Assembly (NCBI GenBank): GCA_018969455.1
Contig: JAGWYI010000024.1
Coordinates: forward strand, 1-16,308
Direction of reading: 5' to 3'
From: Bacteroidota bacterium
GTDB lineage: Bacteria; Bacteroidota; Bacteroidia; Chitinophagales; Saprospiraceae
DNA: 16,308 nucleotides
Below the pieces are notes generated by a model that made no database searches, was not told the DNA's origin, and saw only the letters and a program-made list of their open reading frames with translations. Of the stretch, positions 1 to 6,627 are shown piece after piece (position 1 is the stretch's first letter; each line of letters opens with the position of its first letter). The position numbers were made by a program, and so were the translations under genes.

Positions 1-546
1 CCCCTGATTAAATCGCAGTGTGCCCAGGCTGGTTGTCATGATGCCATTTCTCACAAAGAGGGCGTATATATGGTTGATTACAACCATATTATGCAGTTTG
101 TAAAGGCATTCCAACCCGCAAACAGCAAACTGATTAAGGTAATTACAACCACCCAGCAAGACGACCGAATGCCGCCGGCGCCGGCTTCTCCCTTGAGCAC
201 CACTCAAATCGATTTGATCAAAAAATGGATCAATCAAGGTGCGCTCAACAATGGTTGTAATGAAAATTATGGAAACTGTGATACCTTGAACATTACCTAT
301 GCAAATACCGTTCAAAAAATAATGAACGATCATTGCAATGGATGTCACTACAAAAATTCGACTGTGGGAGGCGGATTCGATTTTACCACTTATGCCAATG
401 TAAAATCAAGCGCTCAAAGCGGCGACCTATACGGAAGCATCGCTTACCTGCCCGGTTACAATAAAATGCCAAAAGGTGGATCTGCCTTGTCGACTTGTGT
501 GCAACAAAAAATTCTTGCCTGGATTCATGCTGGTATGCCCCAGTAA
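1..546 (+). CDS. Cytochrome-c-like two-domain protein, 3' part (5' end outside window)
   Basis: The reading frame is open from base 1 to a stop at 544-546, so the gene starts before the window. The ATG at 70 is internal. Two c-type-cytochrome-like units are visible. The first has C-A-Q-A-G-C-H (bases 19-39), a CX4CH variant of the heme motif, with a possible distal Met in RMPP. The second has a canonical C-N-G-C-H (about bases 334-348), with MPKGG later as a possible Met ligand. This layout resembles the planctomycete-type cytochrome C domains common in Bacteroidota, which are usually exported electron carriers. The signal peptide would lie in the missing part. A 105-bp repeat begins 8 bp after the stop. 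The partner enzyme is unknown. Heme attachment at the CX4CH site is inferred, not certain. Confidence 0.8.
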   Translation, partial: PLIKSQCAQAGCHDAISHKEGVYMVDYNHIMQFVKAFQPANSKLIKVITTTQQDDRMPPAPASPLSTTQIDLIKKWINQGALNNGCNENYGNCDTLNITYANTVQKIMNDHCNGCHYKNSTVGGGFDFTTYANVKSSAQSGDLYGSIAYLPGYNKMPKGGSALSTCVQQKILAWIHAGMPQ

Positions 547-554
547 ACAGCAAG

Positions 555-659
555 TATACTTTACGCCGCCAGATTTCGTGCATAACGATCTTTATAAATC
601 ATTATAAATCAGCGAAATCCATCCTGATTTATCCACAAAATCCGGCGAATCCTGGTATA
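555..659 (-). repeat. 105-bp palindromic interspersed repeat, copy 1
   Basis: This element runs from TATAC (555-559) to GTATA (655-659) and is exactly 105 bp, like the copies at 15064-15168 and 16088-16192. It is in reverse orientation to them. Its reverse complement differs from copy 2 at 10 of 105 positions and from copy 4 at 13, by hand count. The outer 31 bases at each end form an imperfect inverted repeat. An internal perfect 9-bp stem, ATAAATCAG (604-612) with CTGATTTAT (624-632), adds a second hairpin. The copy begins 8 bp after the cytochrome stop codon. It has no coding capacity. It could be a MITE-like or REP-like element. Confidence 0.85.
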
Positions 660-802
660 ATTTGAATGGACAATTTTCGCCGCTCAGACGTTTATTTTAC
701 GGCTTCGGCAGCAGAAATATACCAGAGATGCTACCTTGAAACGTTATAATGGTGCTGATACCCCAAAAATCACTTTTTGAATCGCCTAAATTTAAAATAC
801 AA

Positions 803-1372
803 ATGACACAAAAATCTTTTTTTTCTGCTTTGGCATTCACCCTGATGCTTTTTTTCGCTGGAAACTTGCAGGCTCAAAAATATTTCAGCCGTGCTGTGAA
901 GGTCTCCTTCGACGCAACGACCAAATCATCCCCCGAAAAAATCAGTGCGGTTTCCAACAGCGGAACCCTGGTGATCGACAAGGCCACGGGCGCCGTGCAA
1001 ACTGCTGTGCTACTCAAGGGTTTTCTGTTTGAAAAAGCCCTGATGCAAGAACATTTTAATGAAAACTATGTGGAATCGTCTAAGTATCCCAAAGCGGAAT
1101 TCAAAGGCAAAATGGACAATCCGGCAGCGGTGGATTATAGCAAAGACGGAGTTTACACCGTGAACCTGCTGGGATCTATGAATTTGCACGGCGTAAGCAA
1201 GGAGTTGAAAACGCCGGCGACCATTACCGTGAAAGACGGCAAAATTTCGGCAAAAACCAGTTTTTTATTGCCTTTTGCAGATTATAAAATTGATATTCCC
1301 TCTGTAGTAGCAGACAAGGTCGCCAAACAAGCAAGCATTGAAGTTGTAAGCAATCTGGAATTGTTAAAATAA
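803..1372 (+). CDS. YceI-family secreted/periplasmic protein
   Basis: This 189-residue protein has a Sec signal peptide at about residues 1-25 (a basic/hydrophobic stretch ending NLQAQ), followed by a YceI-like domain to the C-terminus. The family signs are the early beta-strand region with VSFDATTK, the central FNENYVESSKYPKAEFKG segment (the usual 'yYP..f.s' signature) and a later MNLHGVSKE strand (the usual 'L..hG.t' signature). YceI proteins are lipocalin-like barrels that bind isoprenoid or other hydrophobic ligands. Their physiological role varies, and none can be assigned here. I chose the ATG at 803 because the signal peptide starts there. An upstream in-frame ATG at 749 would add 18 residues that do not look like a signal sequence. 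A strong terminator follows 24 bp after the stop, so this may be a single-gene unit. Confidence 0.9.
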   Translation: MTQKSFFSALAFTLMLFFAGNLQAQKYFSRAVKVSFDATTKSSPEKISAVSNSGTLVIDKATGAVQTAVLLKGFLFEKALMQEHFNENYVESSKYPKAEFKGKMDNPAAVDYSKDGVYTVNLLGSMNLHGVSKELKTPATITVKDGKISAKTSFLLPFADYKIDIPSVVADKVAKQASIEVVSNLELLK

Positions 1373-1396
1373 CAGCCAACCGGCAAATAAACACAA

Positions 1397-1429
1397 GTCA
1401 GCGTGCTTCGGTGCGCTGACATTTTTTTT
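1397..1429 (+). terminator. Rho-independent terminator after the YceI gene
   Basis: A hairpin at 1397-1420 has perfect outer arms GTCAGCG/CGCTGAC. The arms continue through two G-U pairs to a C(UUCG)G tetraloop. An A and eight T residues (1422-1429) follow at once. This is a textbook intrinsic terminator and separates the YceI gene from the efflux operon promoter about 20 bp further on. Confidence 0.9.
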
Positions 1430-1441
1430 GGGTTAAAAATT

Positions 1442-1457
1442 AATCAAACGTTTGTTT
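1442..1457. promoter_or_regulatory. Palindromic operator, likely site of the TetR-family regulator
   Basis: The core CAAACGTTTG (1445-1454) is a perfect 10-bp palindrome. Symmetry extends to 16 bp (1442-1457) with one mismatched pair. Its right half contains the TTTG that serves as the -33 box of the downstream promoter, so a bound repressor would block RNA polymerase. TetR-family regulators commonly bind such palindromes ahead of their own gene. Binding by the protein encoded at 1530-2150 is inferred from position. Confidence 0.65.
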
Positions 1458-1482
1458 AGTTTTTTCTCTTTGTTTAATTTTG
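1451..1482 (+). promoter_or_regulatory. Bacteroidota-type promoter of the tetR-efflux operon
   Basis: TTTG at 1451-1454 and TAATTTTG at 1475-1482 match the Bacteroidota primary sigma consensus (TTTG at -33, TAnnTTTG at -7), with a 20-nt spacer. Transcription would start near 1488, about 40 nt before the ATG at 1530. This promoter lies inside the longer open reading frame that could start at 1452, which argues against that upstream start. Confidence 0.7.
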
Positions 1483-1529
1483 CAACGCCTTCGGAAGCAC
1501 AATCGGGCTTCGAGGCGACTCTTAAAAAC

Positions 1530-2150
1530 ATGCAGGAAATTACGACTGATAAACGACAGCATTTGCTCCAGGTGGCCGAATTGCTCTTTGCACAGCAAGG
1601 CTATGAGGCCGTTTCTGTGCGGCATCTGGCCAAAGAGGCAGGGGTAAATCTGGCTATGATCAGTTATTATTTCGGATCAAAAGAGGGATTGTTTGCCGCA
1701 TTGATTGAAAATAAAATACCGCGCACCCGCGAGCGCCTGGAAGCTATTGCACAAATGAACATTGATCCCTGGGAAAAAATTTCCCAAACCATTGATGTAT
1801 ACGTGGATAATATGATGTCAAATCATCAATTCAGCCGGGTGATTATCCGGGAAATGTCGATTCATCAAAGGCCTGAAAATGTGCGACTTATCATAGATCA
1901 AGTGTCGAAAAACATGAAAATTATTCGGGGCTTTATTGAAGAAGGCCAAAAAAACGGACAGTTCAAGCAGGTAGACAATGAATTGACCCTTGCTTCTTTT
2001 TTTGGAACCCTTTCTACGGTGGTACACAATGGAGGTTTGATTTGTCAGCTGATTGATGCCAATAACGACGAAACAGTTGTCCAACAACCTTTCAAGGATC
2101 GGGTACGCGCGCATGTAAAGTCTTTGTTAAAAGGGCATTTGATTGCCTGA
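1530..2150 (+). CDS. TetR/AcrR-family transcriptional regulator
   Basis: This 206-residue protein has the N-terminal TetR helix-turn-helix at about residues 10-55. Visible signs are ELLFAQQGYEAVSVRHLAKEAG, then the recognition-helix region ending ISYYFGSKEGLF, which matches the usual 'YyhF.sKe.L' signature. The rest is an all-helical ligand-binding and dimerisation domain typical of the family in length, with a late segment near LASFFGTLSTVV. The ATG at 1530 is preferred over one at 1452, because a consensus promoter with its operator lies at 1442-1482 and the extra 26 residues precede the normal TetR start. It is the first gene of an apparent operon with an outer-membrane factor, adaptor and MFS pump. 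It is therefore probably the repressor of this efflux system, induced by a pump substrate. The ligand is unknown. Confidence 0.92.
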   Translation: MQEITTDKRQHLLQVAELLFAQQGYEAVSVRHLAKEAGVNLAMISYYFGSKEGLFAALIENKIPRTRERLEAIAQMNIDPWEKISQTIDVYVDNMMSNHQFSRVIIREMSIHQRPENVRLIIDQVSKNMKIIRGFIEEGQKNGQFKQVDNELTLASFFGTLSTVVHNGGLICQLIDANNDETVVQQPFKDRVRAHVKSLLKGHLIA

Positions 2151-2309
2151 TGATGAAAAGCATTCCAGAATACCACAGTGTGCCGGTTTAAATGGCGCTA
2201 CTTTTTGGATGAAATTGCTGGTTTTAAACAATTTATGCCGAAAGGCATACCCGAAAAAAGCAGCGCAAGGGATATTATGCGCTGTATAAATGGTTTTAAA
2301 AACGCTGTC

Positions 2310-3638
2310 ATGAATCTATTTACATCTGTTGGCAGGGGGTTTCTCCTGCTTTGTTTACCCCTGAACCTTTGGGCCCAAGCGTTTGAAACCAGGCGATTGA
2401 CCTTGGATGAGTTGGTGCAACTCGGATTGGCTAATAGCAAACAACTGCAAATCAGCCAGGCCAAAGTTGCCGCTGCGCATGCCAAAACCAATCAATTGCA
2501 CGATGCCTTTGTTCCCGCGCTCAGCTATTCAGGCGCCTACAACCGGGTGAGCGCCAATGTACCAGAATTCGGTTTTTTTCTTCCCAGTGGGGAATATAAA
2601 ATTTTAAATCCGCTGATTCTCAATCAGTTTAGCAATCGGTTAAGCATATCCGAATCGGTATTTACCGGTTTTCGGGCGCTTAATGCGCTCAAAGCAAATG
2701 AATTTTTGGAGAATGCGTCTAAAACAGATGCAGAGCGGGATCAAAAGGATGTCCATTTGAATTTGCTTGCGGCAGGTATTAATTTGTACAAATTACAGGA
2801 GGCGCAGCAATCAATTAAAGCCAACCTGAATGCTGCAAAAAGCCGGGTTGCCGATTTGCAAAAGCTCCGCAGCCAGGGTGTTGCGCTCGACAATGATGTA
2901 CTAAAAGCCGAATTGATGGTAAGCCAGCTCGAAACGGCCCAAATTGAAACTGAAAACAGCATTCGGGCCAACACATTTGCGCTTGCGGTTTTGCTCGGAT
3001 TGCCGGAAACAAGTAATCTGGAAATTGATAGCACCGGTTTGAAAGCGCCCGTCGGCGAGTCAGTTCTGAACAGTTTTCTCGACAATGCCGGAAATCGAGC
3101 CGATGTACGTGCTGCCGGATTTCGCGCCCAGGCCTCGCAATACCAGATGAAGTTTACCAAAGGAACCATGCTGCCACTGGTGAGTGTGGGCGCCAATATG
3201 TACGTCAATAACCCGAACTCCCGTTTTTTTCCGCCAACGGCAACATTCCACACAACCTGGGATGCCGGCGTGGCACTCAGCTGGAATTTGAGCAACTTGT
3301 ACACTGCGCGCCATACGCTGGATGAATCCAAAGCCAATTTATTGCAGGCTGGACTGCTTCAGAAACAACTGACAGATAACGCCCGCAGTGAAATTGCCAA
3401 TCAATATTACAACTGGTTGACTGCACGCAGCAAAATGGATTTGGCCTTAAAGAGTTTGAAACAATCGATTGAAAATCAGAAAATTGTTAAGGCCCGATTG
3501 GATCAGCAAGTCGCTACGCCAAGTGATTTGCTCGATGCCGATGCCTTGCGCATCCAATCCGACATCAACCGGATTGCTGCGGAAGCCGAATTGCAACTGG
3601 CCTACTATAAGTTGTTGAAAAGCGCCGGAAAACTATAA
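2310..3638 (+). CDS. TolC-family outer-membrane efflux protein
   Basis: From the ATG at 2310 the protein has 442 residues and a signal peptide of about 22 residues (MNLFTSVGRGFLLLCLPLNL, then WAQ). Two OEP-type repeats follow, rich in long amphipathic helices. The pattern starts with LTLDELVQLGLANSKQLQIS, the usual N-terminal TolC helix signature. The second repeat begins near RADVRAAGFRAQASQYQMKF and ends with a late helical stretch LLDADALRIQSDINRI. In this family a trimer forms the outer-membrane channel and periplasmic tunnel of a tripartite pump. It follows the TetR gene by about 160 bp and precedes the adaptor by 38 bp. The start is uncertain. An in-frame ATG at 2277 has AAGGGA just upstream and adds 11 residues (MRCINGFKNAV) to the signal n-region. 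The substrate is unknown. Confidence 0.9.
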   Translation: MNLFTSVGRGFLLLCLPLNLWAQAFETRRLTLDELVQLGLANSKQLQISQAKVAAAHAKTNQLHDAFVPALSYSGAYNRVSANVPEFGFFLPSGEYKILNPLILNQFSNRLSISESVFTGFRALNALKANEFLENASKTDAERDQKDVHLNLLAAGINLYKLQEAQQSIKANLNAAKSRVADLQKLRSQGVALDNDVLKAELMVSQLETAQIETENSIRANTFALAVLLGLPETSNLEIDSTGLKAPVGESVLNSFLDNAGNRADVRAAGFRAQASQYQMKFTKGTMLPLVSVGANMYVNNPNSRFFPPTATFHTTWDAGVALSWNLSNLYTARHTLDESKANLLQAGLLQKQLTDNARSEIANQYYNWLTARSKMDLALKSLKQSIENQKIVKARLDQQVATPSDLLDADALRIQSDINRIAAEAELQLAYYKLLKSAGKL

Positions 3639-3676
3639 AAAGCAGCCACCTGCATTTGCATAAAAAACACATTGTC

Positions 3677-4822
3677 ATGAAAAAATCTACCATTCTTCGC
3701 ACGGTTCTTGGCGCCGCCTTGCTCCTTGCCGCCGTATATGCCTTTAATGCTGTTCGGTTTATGCTCACCCACGAGGATACCGAAAATGCATACCTGGAAA
3801 GCGACATTACCACCATCTCACCAAAAATTCAGGGCTACATTACCGATGTTCGGGTAAAAGAAAACCAGGAAGTGCAGGCAGGTGATACCCTCTTTATGCT
3901 TGACAATCGCGAATACGTCCTTAAAGTATTACAAGCTGAAGCCGCCCTGAAAAATGCCGAGGCCAATGTAACGGCACTCAATGCCAATGCAGGCGCTGCC
4001 AATGCAAGCACGCGCACTGCAGAGGCCAATACGCAAAGCAGCGAAGCCCTTGTGGCCGTTTCCTCCGCAAGTGTGCGCACTGCCGAAGCCAATGTCGACG
4101 GCGCAAAAGCCAGGGCATGGCAGGCTGCACAGGACTTCAAACGCTATGATGTGCTGGTGAAACAAAACGCTGTTACCCAACAACAATATGACCTGGCTAA
4201 AGCAAATATGGAAAATACGGAGGCTGCTTACCAGGCAGCACTTGCGCAACTTGAAACAGCCCGGAAACAGGTGGAACTCAATCGCAAACAAACCGAAGCT
4301 GGTCGAAATCAAAAAATAGCTGTTGCCGGACAAGCCGATGCTGCCAACCGGAACGTCAACCTCGCCCAAACCCTGGTACAACAACGCAAGGTGGAACTCG
4401 ATAACGCGCGCCTAAACCTGTCTTACACGGTTATTCTGGCCCCTGCTCATGGCGTAATCGCCAAAAAAACGGCCCAATTAGGGCAGTTTGTCAACATTGG
4501 AAGCCCTTTGTGCAGCCTGGTAAGCAATACAGGCCTTTGGGCAACTGCCAATTTCAAGGAAACGCAGGTGGCACATATGAAATCGGGCCAGGCGGTTACC
4601 ATCAAAGTAGATGCCTACAAAGGAAAAACATTCAACGGCGCTATTGAAAGCATTGCACCTGCTACCGGGGCGAAGTTCAGTTTGCTGCCTCCCGATAACG
4701 CCAGTGGTAATTTTGTAAAAGTGGTGCAGCGAATTCCGGTAAGGGTTGCCCTTACCGATGCACCCGATGCCAATTTCCCCTTGCGCGCAGGCATGAGTGT
4801 AGAAGTAATCGTGCCCAATTAG
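3677..4822 (+). CDS. HlyD/EmrA-family membrane-fusion (adaptor) protein
   Basis: This 381-residue protein has an inner-membrane anchor at about residues 8-28 (basic start, then VLGAALLLAAVYAF). Next comes EDTENAYLESD, the typical EmrA opening, and the first half of a biotinyl-lipoyl domain (ISPKIQGYITDVRVKENQEV). A very Ala-rich alpha-helical hairpin spans about residues 80-235, with the near-repeat AEANV occurring several times. The second lipoyl half and beta-barrel follow (LNLSYTVILAPAHGVI, GQFVNIGSPLCSLV). In tripartite pumps it links the inner-membrane transporter to TolC. The ATG at 3677 gives a conventional MKKS start; an upstream TTG at 3656 is less likely. It sits 38 bp after the TolC gene and 182 bp before the MFS gene. 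Confidence 0.93.
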   Translation: MKKSTILRTVLGAALLLAAVYAFNAVRFMLTHEDTENAYLESDITTISPKIQGYITDVRVKENQEVQAGDTLFMLDNREYVLKVLQAEAALKNAEANVTALNANAGAANASTRTAEANTQSSEALVAVSSASVRTAEANVDGAKARAWQAAQDFKRYDVLVKQNAVTQQQYDLAKANMENTEAAYQAALAQLETARKQVELNRKQTEAGRNQKIAVAGQADAANRNVNLAQTLVQQRKVELDNARLNLSYTVILAPAHGVIAKKTAQLGQFVNIGSPLCSLVSNTGLWATANFKETQVAHMKSGQAVTIKVDAYKGKTFNGAIESIAPATGAKFSLLPPDNASGNFVKVVQRIPVRVALTDAPDANFPLRAGMSVEVIVPN

Positions 4823-5004
4823 GGTACCCCGGGGAAATGTTACCAAAAATAAAGGCCAGATTGGTGTGTAATTGAAAAATCTGTGCCGTTTCCTGTTTGC
4901 CCGCTTTATGGGCTTTTAATCCAACTCGAGGCTAAAAGGGCAGTTTACATTGAGCTTGGCTGCCCCGAAGGCCTTTTCTCTGAAATTTTGTAAAAAAAAG
5001 AATC

Positions 5005-6585
5005 ATGGCAGTTTCGCGCTTAGCCCGGGCCATCATTGTCCTGACTACTGTCTCGGCGGCAGTTATGGAACTGGTTGATACTTCAATTGTCAACGTTGCC
5101 TTGTCCCAAATGGCTGGAAGCCTGGGGGTAACAATTGAAGACATAGCATGGGTAATTACCTCCTATGCCATTGCCAATGTAATCATCATTCCGATGACTG
5201 GTTTTTTGGCGGCTTATTTTGGTCGAAAAAATTATTACATCGGTTCCATGGTGCTTTTTACCCTGGCTTCCTGGTTTTGTGGAACGGCTACTTCTCTGGG
5301 GGCATTGGTGTTTTGGCGTTTTATTCAGGGTATTGGGGGAGGCGCCTTGTTGAGTACTTCGCAGGCCATTCTTTTTGATGCTTTTGAACCTAAAGATCGG
5401 CCCATGGCCAGCGGATTGTTCGGTATGGGAATTATTATGGGGCCAACCCTCGGCCCCACTATCGGCGGGTACATCCTGAATACCTACAGTTGGCCTCTTA
5501 TTTTTACTGTAAATATACCCATTGGCATTGTGGCTACCATTCTGGCGGTTCTTTTCGTAGAACGTAAACCCGATGAAGGTACGCACCGAAAAGACATTGT
5601 AATTGATTATCCCGGAATTGCGCTGTTGGCTGTGGGCATTGGATCCTTGCAATATGTTTTGGAACGCGGAGAGTCGGAAGACTGGTTTTCGTCGCAATCC
5701 ATTGTAGTTTGCTCCATCCTGGCTACTCTGGGTATGATTGGATTTGTTTGGCGGGAAATTACCATTGAACATCCCGTGGTGAACCTGCGGGTGATGGGCA
5801 ACCGAACGCTGGCGCTCACTACTGTATTTACATTTGTAGTTGGTATCGGCCTTTTTACCTCTGTGTTTGTTTATCCTGTATTGGTTCAAAGGGTAATGGG
5901 GTGGACGCCATTGGAGACCGGCCTGTCGCTTTTGCCTGCCACTGCCATTGGGGTTATATTAATGCCTATTATAGGTAAAAGGATGTCAACCGGCGCCTCT
6001 CCGGTACCTTTTGTGTTTGTGGGGTTTATTTTGTTTATCATATTTGGCTGGATGTCGGCCGGTGTGAACGCTCAGGCGGGAAAATGGGACTTTTTCATTC
6101 CCTTGGCGCTGCGTGCGGTGGGCATCAGCATGGTGCAGTTGCCCTTGATCAACCAGGCAGTCGCCGGTTTGCAGCAAAAAGACTATCCTTCCGGCATTGC
6201 CCTCAACAATATGATTCGGCAATTGGGCGGGGCTTTTGGCATTGCCATAGCCAACAATTATGTCGCCCGGCAATTTGCCCAACATAAATCGGATTTGGTG
6301 GCACAAACTGTAGTAGGCAACCCTATATTCGACGAGCGAGTGTCCAATGCAACCCTTAATATTATGGCTCGAACAGGTAAAACAATGGGAGATGCGAGTG
6401 CCATGGCATACAATCAAATCAACTATGCCGTTGAAAAACAAGCCTATTTGCTTACGTATCTGGATACATTTAAACTCATTTCCTTGTTTTTTATCCTGGT
6501 TTTCCCGTTGATCTTTTTCATTCGGGTAAATAAAAAAGCGCCTCCAACGGCAGCCGAAAAAGAGGCTATGTCGGAGGCGCATTGA
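5005..6585 (+). CDS. MFS DHA2-family (EmrB/QacA-type) drug efflux transporter, 14 TM
   Basis: This 526-residue protein is the usual length for DHA2 proton antiporters. The N-terminal motif MELVDTSIVNVAL (first helix) is the DHA2 signature. The motif-A loop is seen in GFLAAYFGRKNYYIGS, and the antiporter motif C in GMGIIMGPTLGPTIGG. About 14 hydrophobic helices are spread along the chain, ending in FKLISLFFILVFPLIFFIRV. The cytoplasmic tail is charged. With the adaptor and TolC-like genes upstream, this completes an EmrAB-TolC-like pump that would export hydrophobic toxic compounds from the inner membrane across the envelope. The 182-bp gap before it contains only a weak 4-bp GCCC/GGGC hairpin, so it probably still belongs to the operon, though a separate promoter is possible. 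The specific drug cannot be predicted. Confidence 0.93.
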   Translation: MAVSRLARAIIVLTTVSAAVMELVDTSIVNVALSQMAGSLGVTIEDIAWVITSYAIANVIIIPMTGFLAAYFGRKNYYIGSMVLFTLASWFCGTATSLGALVFWRFIQGIGGGALLSTSQAILFDAFEPKDRPMASGLFGMGIIMGPTLGPTIGGYILNTYSWPLIFTVNIPIGIVATILAVLFVERKPDEGTHRKDIVIDYPGIALLAVGIGSLQYVLERGESEDWFSSQSIVVCSILATLGMIGFVWREITIEHPVVNLRVMGNRTLALTTVFTFVVGIGLFTSVFVYPVLVQRVMGWTPLETGLSLLPATAIGVILMPIIGKRMSTGASPVPFVFVGFILFIIFGWMSAGVNAQAGKWDFFIPLALRAVGISMVQLPLINQAVAGLQQKDYPSGIALNNMIRQLGGAFGIAIANNYVARQFAQHKSDLVAQTVVGNPIFDERVSNATLNIMARTGKTMGDASAMAYNQINYAVEKQAYLLTYLDTFKLISLFFILVFPLIFFIRVNKKAPPTAAEKEAMSEAH

Positions 6586-6599
6586 ATTTCTCCTGTTTC

Positions 6600-6627
6600 G
6601 ATGGCGTCGAATTTATTCGGCGCCATC
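6600..6627. terminator. Hairpin between convergent genes, overlapping the PAP2 gene stop
   Basis: Two 13-nt arms (6600-6612 and 6615-6627) pair along their whole length with one G-U wobble, around a 2-nt loop. It lies 15 bp after the MFS stop and includes the last codons and stop of the minus-strand PAP2 gene. No T-tract follows on either strand, so this is not a canonical intrinsic terminator. It may act as a bidirectional 3'-end stabiliser or terminator. Confidence 0.5.

Noticed and set aside
718..725. TATACCAG near the YceI gene as a further repeat end
   Set aside because: Only eight bases match, and no second end is near. It could be chance.
1452..1529. Longer N-terminus for the TetR protein from an ATG at 1452
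   Set aside because: It overlaps a consensus promoter and operator, and the extra residues do not fit the TetR fold.
2741..3337. Long minus-strand reading frame inside the TolC gene
   Set aside because: It is an opposite-strand shadow of a well-supported gene, with no domain or signal of its own. Similar shadows in the other genes were also left out.
4823..5004. Terminator or hidden small gene in the 182-bp gap before the MFS gene
   Set aside because: Only a 4-bp GCCC/GGGC stem is visible and no short reading looks coding.
5083..5889. 268-codon minus-strand reading inside the MFS gene
   Set aside because: The composition is rich in Asn, Gln, His and Ser without recognisable motifs. It is typical of an antisense frame of a membrane protein.
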